Positions 1-7,283 of a stretch of DNA of 54,316 bases are shown here, piece by piece. The position numbers were made by a program, and so were the translations under genes. The stretch is from contig NZ_JAEKEG010000039.1 in NCBI RefSeq assembly GCF_016651255.1, positions 1-54,316 of the forward strand, read 5' to 3'. The notes under the pieces were generated by a model that was not told the origin of the DNA, did no database searches, and worked only from the letters and a program-made list of their open reading frames with translations. Source of the DNA: Pseudomonas sp. TH10 (lineage in GTDB: Bacteria > Pseudomonadota > Gammaproteobacteria > Pseudomonadales > Pseudomonadaceae). Numbering within the stretch: the stretch's first letter is position 1; every line of letters starts with the position of its first letter.

Positions 1-19
1 TCAAACGCTTCAGTTTCAT
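1..19 (-). CDS. pstS: Phosphate-binding protein PstS, first codons only
   Basis: Only the first six codons lie in the window: ATG at 19..17 reading MKLKRL, with an AGGAG Shine-Dalgarno 7 nt upstream on the minus strand. MKLKRL is the usual start of Pseudomonas PstS, the periplasmic phosphate-binding protein of the PstSCAB importer. The Pho box upstream and the neighbouring MFS transporter gene (pstS and an MFS gene are adjacent in P. aeruginosa) support this. The sequence itself shows only a start codon, an SD and a Pho box; the gene name is inference. Confidence 0.6.
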
Positions 20-97
20 GCCTTACTCCTAGCAGATAGGGTGTGTTAAGTCGGGGCCAAGTATCAGCAGGCCGTGTGAACACTCTATGGCTGAAAT

Positions 98-115
98 ATG
101 ACAATTGGATGAAAG
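98..115 (-). promoter_or_regulatory. Pho box (PhoB site) upstream of pstS
   Basis: On the minus strand this 18-mer reads CTTTCAT-CCAA-TTGTCAT. It matches the PhoB consensus of two CTGTCAT heptamers separated by 4 bp with one mismatch in each heptamer. It lies about 80 bp upstream of the pstS start and is oriented toward it. It would replace the -35 element under phosphate limitation. Confidence 0.75.
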
Positions 116-158
116 GCCAGCATTCGGGTTTTTACTGGATGATTCGTGGTGCCCCACT

Positions 159-222
159 CGCGAACAGGCTCGCTCGCACAATTGAAATGCATTCCAAATG
201 TAGGAGTGAGCCTGCTCGCGAT
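159..222. repeat. REP element pair (inverted)
   Basis: Two inverted copies of the Pseudomonas REP core (CGAACAGGCTCGCTCGCAC and TAGGAGTGAGCCTGCTCGCG) face each other around an AT-rich spacer. The pair lies in the gap between pstS and the MFS gene. Confidence 0.8.
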
Positions 223-252
223 GGCGTCAGAACACCTGATGCAGAGTCTGGA

Positions 253-1551
253 TCAGCGCCCCTTCTTCCAGAGCCACGCCCCCACCAGAATCCCCACCGT
301 GCACAGCACCGCCACGTAGTAGGCAGGCCCCATCGCGCTTTCTTTCAGCAGCAGGCTGACCACCATTGGCGTCAGGCCGCCGAAAATCGCGTAGGCAACG
401 TTATAAGAGAAGGACAAACCACTGAAGCGCACCACCGGCGGGAACGCTTTGACCATCACATACGGCACCGCACCGATGGTGCCCACCAGGAAACCGGTCA
501 GCGCGTACAGCGGGAACAGCCAGGTCGGGTGAGCGGCGAGGCTGTGATAGAAAGTCCAGGAGCTGATCAACAAGCCCAGGCAACCGAATACGAACACGCG
601 GCCGGCACCAAAACGATCCGCCAACGCGCCGGAGATAATGCAGCCGATGCTCAGGAACACAATCGCCAGACTGTTCGATTGCAGCGCCACCGTCGGCGAG
701 AAGTTATAGACCGTTTGCAGCACGGTCGGGGTCATCAGAATGACGACGACGATCCCGGCAGACAGCAGCCAGGTCAGCAGCATCGAGATCGCAATCGCCC
801 CACGATGGTCACGCAGTACTGCACGCAACGGCACTTCTTCAGCCAGCGCCTTGCGTTGTTGCAGTTCGGCGAACACCGGGGTTTCGTGCAGCCAGCGGCG
901 CAGGTACACCGAGAACAGACCGAAGACACCGCCGAGCAGGAACGGGATTCGCCACGCGTAATCGGAAACTTCGGCAGGCGTATAAATGCTGTTGATCGCG
1001 GTGGCGACCAGCGAGCCGAGCAGGATGCCGGCGGTCAGGCCACTGGTGAGCGTGCCACAGGCGTAACCCATGTGCTTTTGCGGCACGTGTTCGGAAACGA
1101 AGACCCACGCCCCCGGCACTTCGCCGCCAATCGCCGCGCCCTGAATCACGCGCATCAATAGAAGAAGGATCGGCGCCCACAGGCCGATCTGCGCGTAGGT
1201 CGGCAGCAGCCCCATGATCAGCGTCGGCACGGCCATCATGAAGATGCTCAGGGTGAACATCTTCTTGCGCCCCAGCAGGTCGCCGAAATGCGCCATGACG
1301 ATGCCGCCCAGTGGCCGCGCCAGGTAACCGGCAGCAAAAATGCCGAAGGTCTGCATCATGCGCAGCCACTCGGGCATGTCAGCCGGGAAGAACAGCTTGC
1401 CGACCACCGTGGCGAAGAAAACGAAGATGATGAAATCGTAAAACTCCAGCGCGCCACCGAGGGCGGACAGCGACAGAGTCTTGTAGTCATTGCGGGTCAA
1501 CGGTCGTGCGGGTTGCTCGGGCTGCGCGAGGCTCGAAGGCGCTGTGGTCAT
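253..1551 (-). CDS. MFS transporter, metabolite:H+ symporter family
   Basis: A 432-residue inner-membrane transporter of the major facilitator superfamily, MHS (metabolite:H+ symporter) type. About twelve hydrophobic segments are visible. The loop 2-3 signature GDLLGRKKM and the N-terminal ALEFYDFIIF motif are typical of alpha-ketoglutarate/dicarboxylate permeases. The start chosen is ATG at 1551 (MTTAPSS); the frame stays open far upstream, but that stretch is not protein-like. The gene follows the Pho-regulated pstS in P. aeruginosa as well, where it is a predicted alpha-ketoglutarate permease. The substrate is inferred from family only. Confidence 0.85.
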   Translation of the reverse strand: MTTAPSSLAQPEQPARPLTRNDYKTLSLSALGGALEFYDFIIFVFFATVVGKLFFPADMPEWLRMMQTFGIFAAGYLARPLGGIVMAHFGDLLGRKKMFTLSIFMMAVPTLIMGLLPTYAQIGLWAPILLLLMRVIQGAAIGGEVPGAWVFVSEHVPQKHMGYACGTLTSGLTAGILLGSLVATAINSIYTPAEVSDYAWRIPFLLGGVFGLFSVYLRRWLHETPVFAELQQRKALAEEVPLRAVLRDHRGAIAISMLLTWLLSAGIVVVILMTPTVLQTVYNFSPTVALQSNSLAIVFLSIGCIISGALADRFGAGRVFVFGCLGLLISSWTFYHSLAAHPTWLFPLYALTGFLVGTIGAVPYVMVKAFPPVVRFSGLSFSYNVAYAIFGGLTPMVVSLLLKESAMGPAYYVAVLCTVGILVGAWLWKKGR

Positions 1552-1926
1552 GGCAAGGCTTCTCTTATAGTCGGATCTGCCGCCACAACAACGCTGGCGG
1601 TGGCTTGGGCAGGTTCGGCACCATAGCAAATTGTTCGAAAAAGCACATAGAGGCGCGTATTTGACGGTCGAAATGAGAACCGGATGGTCGTCGTGGAGTC
1701 TACCGACCGATATACTCGCAACCTGCTCCGGTTTGTAGGGGGTTGCTGTGCGAAAACGTCGTTGGCCCGCCCTTTGCTCGGGAGCAGCCGGTTTCGCAGA
1801 GTTTCCCTTCAGGCGCCTTATGGAAAACGTGACGAACGTAGTATGTTCGGGGCTGAATCGTTTTTTCTTAGGACGGCTATTCACCTGAAGTACCAATGAA
1901 GACTCACGGGTCAGAGGCACCCCGGC
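1552..1926. other. Divergent intergenic region, MFS gene / thioesterase
   Basis: A 375-bp gap between divergent genes. A TATACT -10-like hexamer lies at 1711-1716, within the symmetric-looking stretch CTACCGACCGATATACT. Short frames here look random. About 200 bp separate this hexamer from the thioesterase start, so that gene may have a long leader. I recognise no RNA family. Confidence 0.4.
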
Positions 1927-2331
1927 ATGATAGAGCTCGAACAAGAAGATCCGATCCCGCAAGGCGACCTGGCCCTGCAAATCACCGCACTCCCGCGCGA
2001 AACCAACGGCTTTGGCGATATTTTCGGCGGCTGGCTGGTGGCGCAAATGGATTTGGCCGGCACCGCGATGGCCAGCCGCGTGGCCGGCGGCCGTGTGGCG
2101 ACCGTCGCCATCGACCGCATGGCGTTCCTCGTGCCAGTGGCCGTCGGCGCGCAGTTGTCCTTTTATACCCAGACCCTGGAAATCGGTCGCAGCTCGATCC
2201 AGATGATGGTCGAGGTGTGGAGCGACGATCCGCTGTCCAGCGAGTGGCGTAAAGTGACCGAAGCGGTGTTCGTCTTCGTTGCCATCGACGGCAGCGGCCG
2301 CACCCGTTCGGTTCCGTCCAGAGCTCGATAG
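1927..2331 (+). CDS. Acyl-CoA thioesterase (YciA-like hotdog fold)
   Basis: A 134-residue single hotdog domain. The NGFGDIFGGWLVAQMD segment (about residues 27-42) is the conserved catalytic region of YciA/BACH-type thioesterases, with the acidic residue of the hotdog helix. Such enzymes hydrolyse acyl-CoA to free acid and CoA in the cytoplasm. Start is ATG 1927, preceded by a weak CAGAGG. The mutarotase gene follows 70 bp downstream on the same strand. The acyl specificity cannot be read from the sequence. Confidence 0.85.
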   Translation: MIELEQEDPIPQGDLALQITALPRETNGFGDIFGGWLVAQMDLAGTAMASRVAGGRVATVAIDRMAFLVPVAVGAQLSFYTQTLEIGRSSIQMMVEVWSDDPLSSEWRKVTEAVFVFVAIDGSGRTRSVPSRAR

Positions 2332-2401
2332 CCTTAAAGCGTCAAACGCCGGGAGCGTTTTGCGGTCCATTGCAGCCCTGTTCCAGATTGAGAGTCGCCC
2401 C

Positions 2402-3301
2402 ATGAACACGCCCAACGTTGAAGCGGTGAAACTGGATGAACTGAATTGCTGGCGCATCCGCCACGGTCAGGCCGAAGTGCTGGTAGCCCAGCAAGGCGCG
2501 CACATCCTCAGTTATCAGATCGATGGCCAGCCGCCGATCATCTGGCTCAACGACAAGGCCGAGTTCAAGACCGGCAAAAGCATCCGCGCCGGCGTGCCGG
2601 TGTGCTGGCCGTGGTTCGGCAAGTTCGAACGCAACCCGCAGAGCGTGCAGGCCATGTACACCGGCGAGCAACCAGCACCCGCGCACGGTCTGGTGCGGGC
2701 GATGGATTGGGCGCTGGGCGGCATCGAATCAGAGGCTGACGGCATCAAGGTCGAATTCAAGCTGGCCGCCCCCGATGGCGGCTTGCCAGGCTGGCCGCAT
2801 CAGGTTGATCTGACCCTGACCCTGCATCTGGCCGATCAACTGCACTTCAGCCTGACCAGCCACAACCGGGGTAGCGAGACCGTCAGCATCAGCCAGGCGC
2901 TGCACACCTATTTCGCGGTCAGCGATGTGCGCAATGTGCATGTCGACGGTGTGGGTGGTTTGAATTACATCGAGACGCTGGATGACTGGAAAACGGCCAC
3001 TCAGCAAGGTGATATGCATTTTGCCGGTGAGACCGACCGCATCTACCTCGACGCTCCGCCGCAGTTGAGCATTGTTGATACGACGTGGGAACGGCGGATC
3101 GAGCTGCGCAGCAGCGGTTCGCGCTCGGCGGTGATCTGGAATCCGTGGGTTGAGCGCGCGGCAGCGTTCAGCGACATGGCTGACGATGGCTGGCAGCGCA
3201 TGCTGTGCATCGAGACGGCGAATGTGATGGATGACGTGGTGGTGCTGGCACCGGGGTCGAGTCACACGCTTGGTGTGAACATCGCCAGCAAGCCGCTTTA
3301 A
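2402..3301 (+). CDS. D-hexose-6-phosphate mutarotase (YeaD-type)
   Basis: A 299-residue galactose-mutarotase-like protein of the YeaD group, which interconverts alpha and beta anomers of hexose 6-phosphates. Family features include GVPVCWPWFG (about residues 63-72), PAHGLVRAMDW with the conserved His, SQALHTYFAVSD with the catalytic-region His, and the C-terminal MLCIETANV. Start ATG 2402 (MNTPNVEAV) fits family length; the frame is open upstream to 2279 but that part is not family-like. The gene may be co-transcribed with the preceding thioesterase. Confidence 0.88.
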   Translation: MNTPNVEAVKLDELNCWRIRHGQAEVLVAQQGAHILSYQIDGQPPIIWLNDKAEFKTGKSIRAGVPVCWPWFGKFERNPQSVQAMYTGEQPAPAHGLVRAMDWALGGIESEADGIKVEFKLAAPDGGLPGWPHQVDLTLTLHLADQLHFSLTSHNRGSETVSISQALHTYFAVSDVRNVHVDGVGGLNYIETLDDWKTATQQGDMHFAGETDRIYLDAPPQLSIVDTTWERRIELRSSGSRSAVIWNPWVERAAAFSDMADDGWQRMLCIETANVMDDVVVLAPGSSHTLGVNIASKPL

Positions 3302-3323
3302 AAGCTTCGCTTTAACCAGACAC

Positions 3324-3860
3324 CTACAAATCCGACTCCTGCACCACCCGCACCTTGTCTGCTTCCAGCGCATACGCCGCGTCCGCCAGATCATTGCTGA
3401 CCTTTTCGACTTTCAGCGTGCCGGTTACCCACAACGGTGTGTAGATGTCATCCAGTTTCAAGCCCTTCGGATAACGCACCAGCACCAGTTGATTCGGCGG
3501 CGGTGGCGGCACGTGGATGCATGCGCCCGGGTACGGCACGAGGAAGAACAACGTGCTGCGGCCCTTGGCATCGGATTCCAGCGGCACCGGATAACCGCCG
3601 ATGCGGATGTGCTTGTCGTTCATCGACGCCACGGTTTTAGTCGAATACATCACCGCCGGCAGACCTTTGGCCTGCTTCATCCCGCCCTTCTCGGTAAAGG
3701 TACCGGTGGCTTCGGGGGAGTTGTGGTCGATTTCAGGCATGGCCTCGAGGGCCTTCTGGTCCGACTTGGGCATCAGTTCGAGCCAGTCGGTTTCCGGCAG
3801 TTCGCCAGCGTGGGCCAAACCGCTGCCGAGGAAAAGGAGAGTCAACAAAATGCGGCGCAT
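3324..3860 (-). CDS. DUF3299 domain-containing exported protein
   Basis: A 178-residue protein with a signal peptide (MRRILLTLLFLGSGLAHA) and one DUF3299 domain. The hallmark PGACIHVPPPPPNQ is present, with a Cys-His pair in the loop. Function is unknown; such proteins are predicted to be periplasmic. It ends 22 bp from the end of the convergent mutarotase gene. An SD-like GGAG lies before ATG 3860. Confidence 0.85.
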   Translation of the reverse strand: MRRILLTLLFLGSGLAHAGELPETDWLELMPKSDQKALEAMPEIDHNSPEATGTFTEKGGMKQAKGLPAVMYSTKTVASMNDKHIRIGGYPVPLESDAKGRSTLFFLVPYPGACIHVPPPPPNQLVLVRYPKGLKLDDIYTPLWVTGTLKVEKVSNDLADAAYALEADKVRVVQESDL

Positions 3861-3906
3861 GGAGGAGCTCGGTAAAAGGAAGGGACAATCAGTCGCCGAG
3901 CATTCT

Positions 3907-3937
3907 AGCCCTCCCCGCCTGTTTGGCAGAGAGGGCT
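3907..3937. other. Hairpin between the GlsB-like gene and the DUF3299 gene
   Basis: A 7-bp stem AGCCCTC/GAGGGCT encloses a loop of about 17 nt. On the minus strand it follows the GlsB-like stop codon but is not followed by a U tract. It could be a weak terminator or a processing site. Confidence 0.3.
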
Positions 3938-3950
3938 TTGTCGCTTTGGA

Positions 3951-4196
3951 TCAGTTCTTTTTGATCAGACCGTAGATCACCAGCAAAACGATCGCGCCGA
4001 CCAGTGCGCCGATAAAGCCTGCACCCTGACCCGCCTGATAGATGCCCAGAGCCTGGCCGCCGTAAGTAGCTGCCAGCGAACCGCCGATACCGAGGAGGAT
4101 GGTCATGATCCAGCCCATGCTGTCATCGCCCGGTTTCAGGAACCGAGCCAACAGGCCGACGATCAAGCCGATAAAGATGGTTCCGATAATTCCCAT
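3951..4196 (-). CDS. GlsB/YeaQ/YmgE family stress-response membrane protein
   Basis: An 81-residue, strongly hydrophobic, glycine-rich protein with about three membrane segments (MGIIGTIFIGLIVGLLARFL, an MGWIMTILLGIGGSLAATYG segment, and a C-terminal one ending KKN). This is the pattern of transglycosylase-associated/GlsB proteins, small inner-membrane proteins linked to envelope stress. Biochemical function is unknown. It appears monocistronic. Confidence 0.85.
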   Translation of the reverse strand: MGIIGTIFIGLIVGLLARFLKPGDDSMGWIMTILLGIGGSLAATYGGQALGIYQAGQGAGFIGALVGAIVLLVIYGLIKKN

Positions 4197-4305
4197 GACA
4201 TTTCCCTCTTAATGGTCGATATGCGAAGCCTAGTCAGACTTTCGCACCCTGCCATGAGAGAACGGCGGCCCCGCAATGGTTCCGCCGCTGCCACATGAAA
4301 CTGTT

Positions 4306-5388
4306 TTACTCGGCGATCAGCGCTTCGACCTTGATGATCTGCGCCTGCAGCGTGGCCATGTCGGCGCAGCGCAGGTTGGCGTGACCGACCTTGCGCCCGG
4401 CCTTGAAGGCTTTGCCGTAGTGGTGCAGATGGCAATCTTCGATGGCGATGACCTTTTCAACCGGCGGAACAACGCCGATGAAGTTAAGCATCGCGCTCTC
4501 GCCGACCTTGGCGGTCGAACCCAGCGGCAGGCCGGCAACGGCGCGCAGGTGATTTTCGAACTGGCTGCACTCGGCGCCTTCGGTGGTCCAGTGCCCGGAG
4601 TTGTGGACACGCGGGGCGATTTCGTTGGCCTTGAGACCACCGTCGACTTCAAAAAACTCGAACGCCATCACGCCAACGTAGTTCAACTGTTTGAGCACAC
4701 GGCTCGAGTAGTCTTCCGCCAACGCCTGCAACGGGTGATCCGTGCTGACCACCGACAACTTGAGAATGCCGCTGTCGTGGGTGTTGTGTACCAACGGGTA
4801 GAACTTCGTTTCACCATCGCGAGCACGCACGGCGATCAGCGACACTTCACCGGTGAATGGCACGAAGCCTTCCAGCAGGCAGGCAACGCTGCCCAGTTCG
4901 GCAAACGTGCCTGTTACATCTTCCGGCTTGCGCAGGACTTTCTGGCCCTTGCCGTCGTAACCCAGGGTGCGGGTTTTCAGCACGGCCGGCAGACCGATCG
5001 AGGCCACGGCGGCATCCAGATCGGCTTGCGACTGAATGTCGGCGAACGCCGGAGTCGGGATGCCCAGATCCTTGAACATGCTCTTTTCGAACCAGCGGTC
5101 ACGAGCGATGCGCAGGGCTTCGGCACTCGGATAGACCGGGACGAATTGCGAGAGGAACGCGACGGTTTCGGCCGGGACGCTTTCGAACTCGAAGGTCACC
5201 AGATCGACTTCATCGGCCAACTGGCGCAGATGATCCTGATCGCCGTAATCGGCCCGCAGGTGTTCGCCCAACGCCGCGGCGCAAGCGTCCGGCGCAGGGT
5301 CGAGGAAAGCGAAGTTCATGCCCAGCGGGGTGCCCGCCAGGGCCAACATGCGGCCCAACTGGCCGCCACCGATTACACCGATCTTCAT
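4306..5388 (-). CDS. purK: N5-carboxyaminoimidazole ribonucleotide synthase PurK
   Basis: A 360-residue ATP-grasp enzyme that makes N5-CAIR from AIR, ATP and bicarbonate in purine synthesis. It begins MKIGVIGGGQLGRMLALAG, the PurK N-terminal nucleotide-binding turn. Further family segments are RTLGYDGKGQ (ATP-grasp loop) and the metal-binding end FFEVDGGLKANEIAPRVHNS. Start is ATG 5388, ten bases after the purE stop. The frame is open upstream to 5451 but overlaps purE. It forms an operon with purE. Confidence 0.95.
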   Translation of the reverse strand: MKIGVIGGGQLGRMLALAGTPLGMNFAFLDPAPDACAAALGEHLRADYGDQDHLRQLADEVDLVTFEFESVPAETVAFLSQFVPVYPSAEALRIARDRWFEKSMFKDLGIPTPAFADIQSQADLDAAVASIGLPAVLKTRTLGYDGKGQKVLRKPEDVTGTFAELGSVACLLEGFVPFTGEVSLIAVRARDGETKFYPLVHNTHDSGILKLSVVSTDHPLQALAEDYSSRVLKQLNYVGVMAFEFFEVDGGLKANEIAPRVHNSGHWTTEGAECSQFENHLRAVAGLPLGSTAKVGESAMLNFIGVVPPVEKVIAIEDCHLHHYGKAFKAGRKVGHANLRCADMATLQAQIIKVEALIAE

Positions 5389-5398
5389 CTCAACAACC

Positions 5399-5890
5399 TC
5401 AGGCAATACGTGGGTCTGGATTGTCCAGGACGCTGTCTGTCTGCTCGGCACGGAAGGTTTTCAGTACCGCATGGAACTGCGGGTGCTTGGCGCCCAGGAT
5501 GCTTGCCGAGAGCAAGGCTGCGTTGATTGCACCGGCCTTGCCGATGGCCAGCGTGGCGACCGGAATGCCCGCAGGCATCTGCACGATGGACAGCAGCGAG
5601 TCGACGCCCGAAAGCATGGACGACTGCACCGGCACGCCCAGCACTGGCAGGTGGGTCTTGGCCGCACACATGCCTGGCAGGTGCGCCGCGCCGCCGGCAC
5701 CGGCGATAATCACCTCGATGCCACGCGCCTCGGCCTCTTCGGCATACTGGAACAGCAGGTCCGGGGTACGGTGGGCAGAGACCACTTTCACCTCGTAAGG
5801 AATGCCGAGCTTTTCCAGCATATCGGCGGTGTGGCTAAGGGTGGACCAATCGGACTTGGAGCCCATGATCACGCCAACCAGTGCACTCAT
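5399..5890 (-). CDS. purE: N5-carboxyaminoimidazole ribonucleotide mutase PurE
   Basis: A 163-residue class I PurE that converts N5-CAIR to CAIR, the step after PurK. The family motifs GSKSDWST (about residues 11-18), SAHRTPD (active-site His) and [10 protein letters not shown] are all present. ATG 5890 is preceded by AGAGG on the minus strand. It is the first gene of purEK. A hairpin-rich leader lies between it and a TATACT -10 at 6011..6006. Confidence 0.96.
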   Translation of the reverse strand: MSALVGVIMGSKSDWSTLSHTADMLEKLGIPYEVKVVSAHRTPDLLFQYAEEAEARGIEVIIAGAGGAAHLPGMCAAKTHLPVLGVPVQSSMLSGVDSLLSIVQMPAGIPVATLAIGKAGAINAALLSASILGAKHPQFHAVLKTFRAEQTDSVLDNPDPRIA

Positions 5891-5912
5891 CGTCGCGCCT
5901 CTTCTCTCTGGA

Positions 5913-6011
5913 GCGCCCGCAGGCGCGTCATAAAACAACAAGCCACGCAGGTTGCGTGGCTTGATTGTACGAAAAATGGCCGGACGTACCGGCCGAAGGC
6001 CGCGCAGTATA
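5913..6011 (-). promoter_or_regulatory. purEK promoter and structured leader, possible attenuator
   Basis: A -10-like TATACT (6011..6006) would start a transcript near 5999. The leader then has three perfect hairpins: GGCCGG/CCGGCC (5978-5994) followed by AUUUUU; an 11-bp stem CAAGCCACGCA/TGCGTGGCTTG (5939-5963) followed by UUGUUGUUUU; and GCGCC/GGCGC (5913-5926) just before the SD. The first two look like intrinsic terminators placed before the purE start. I know no Rfam family that fits. An attenuator is inference. Confidence 0.5.
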
Positions 6012-6108
6012 CCGCAAAGAAAGCAATAAACAGCCCCCTGCACGACCATCTGTCATCTGCCGCAAATGCCCGGTTTTATTGACTTGGAGGTCAGCCAAAA
6101 AGATCAAA

Positions 6109-6170
6109 AGATCGCAGCCTTCGGCAGCTCCTGCGCCGATCTCTGTAGGCGCTGCCGAAGGCTGCGATCT
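6109..6170. repeat. 20-bp perfect inverted repeat (Pseudomonas intergenic repeat)
   Basis: Arms AGATCGCAGCCTTCGGCAGC (6109-6128) and its exact complement (6151-6170) enclose a 22-nt loop. This GATCGCAGCCTTCGGC palindrome is a common intergenic repeat in fluorescent pseudomonads. It lies just after the LysR stop and could serve as its terminator or as an mRNA 3' stabiliser. Confidence 0.7.
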
Positions 6171-6194
6171 TGGCGTCCGTAAACACAGCGCAGT

Positions 6195-7103
6195 TTATGA
6201 ACCCTGCGCCGCACCGCCTTCCAGCTTGCGCCACAACAACCGCACGTTCGCCTTGCGAACCAGCGCACAGCGATACAGACGAATTTCCAGCGGCACATGC
6301 CATTGCGGGCCGCCGCATACCACCAGCTCCCCGCGCGCCAGCTCGGCGCGCACACTCAGTTGCGGCACCCACGCTATCCCCAGGCCTTCGAGTGCCATGC
6401 TCTTGAGGCTGTCGGCCATCGCCGTCTCATAGATGGTGGTGAAGCGCAGAGCCCGCTGGCGCAGCAGCATATTGACCGAACGCCCGAGGAATGCACCGGC
6501 GCTGTAGGCCAGCAGCGGCACACTGCCTTCGCCTTCGAGATCGAACAGTGGCTTGCCATCGGCATCGGCGGCGCACACCGGAAGCATTTCAGTCTGGCCC
6601 AGGTGCAGCGACGGGAAGATCTCCGGGTCCATCTGCATGGCAGCGTCCGGGTCGTAGAACGCCAGCATCAAGTCGCAACCGCCTTCGCGCAACGCATGCA
6701 CCGCATCGCCAACGTTGGTCGCGACCAGCCGCGTGGCGATGTTCAGCCCTTCATTACGCAACTGCGCGATCCAGCGCGGGAAGAAGCCCAACGCCAGCGA
6801 GTGAGCGGCCGCAACCTGCATCACTTCACCCTGCCCGCCTTCGAGGTGATGAAGGTGGCGCAATACTTCGCCGAGCTGTTCGACCACGGTGCGCGCGGTC
6901 ACCAGAAACAACTGCCCCGCCGCCGTCAGTTCGACCGGCGTGCGCGAGCGGTTGACCAATGTCAGCCCCAGCGCGGCCTCCAGACTGCGGATCCGTCGAC
7001 TGAACGCTGGCTGAGTCACGAAGCGCCGTTCGGCTGCCTGCGAGAAGCTGCGGGTGGCGGCCAGAGCACTGAAGTCCTCGAGCCATTTGCTTTCCAGATT
7101 CAT
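6195..7103 (-). CDS. LysR-family transcriptional regulator next to aspA
   Basis: A 302-residue LysR regulator. The N-terminal winged helix covers about residues 1-60 (FSQAAERRFVTQPAFSRRIR is the recognition region), followed by a LysR substrate-binding domain. ATG 7103 has a strong GGAGG SD 5-6 nt upstream, so it is preferred to the in-frame start at 7127. It is divergent from aspA, the arrangement also found in P. aeruginosa, so it probably controls aspartase expression through the dyad at 7171-7187. The effector is unknown. Confidence 0.87.
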   Translation of the reverse strand: MNLESKWLEDFSALAATRSFSQAAERRFVTQPAFSRRIRSLEAALGLTLVNRSRTPVELTAAGQLFLVTARTVVEQLGEVLRHLHHLEGGQGEVMQVAAAHSLALGFFPRWIAQLRNEGLNIATRLVATNVGDAVHALREGGCDLMLAFYDPDAAMQMDPEIFPSLHLGQTEMLPVCAADADGKPLFDLEGEGSVPLLAYSAGAFLGRSVNMLLRQRALRFTTIYETAMADSLKSMALEGLGIAWVPQLSVRAELARGELVVCGGPQWHVPLEIRLYRCALVRKANVRLLWRKLEGGAAQGS

Positions 7104-7170
7104 CACGTCCTCCCGGACACGCACCAAAACAGGTCACACGTCTGCCGCGCACGCGGCGTCACACGGGCAT

Positions 7171-7187
7171 TATGCCGAATGTGCATA
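7171..7187. promoter_or_regulatory. LysR-type operator between the LysR gene and aspA
   Basis: TATGC-CGAATGT-GCATA is a perfect 5-7-5 dyad with the T-N11-A core typical of LysR regulators (T7173 to A7185). It lies 68 bp upstream of the LysR start and about 97 bp upstream of aspA. Confidence 0.6.
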
Positions 7188-7283
7188 GGCCAGTGCTTAA
7201 CAGCATTGGCCCAAAATTTCCCACAAGCCTAGCATTCGCAGCGTTCCGGCATAGACCGGGTCCATATCGAGATGATTTCTATC

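Noticed and set aside
43..1161. Long plus-strand reading frame (372 codons)
   Set aside because: It is antisense to the MFS transporter; His/Gln/Arg-rich composition is typical of the reverse of a high-GC gene, and no family is visible.
253..2457. Extended start for the MFS transporter at 2457
   Set aside because: The extra 300 residues are antisense to the thioesterase gene and not protein-like; MTTAPSS at 1551 fits family length.
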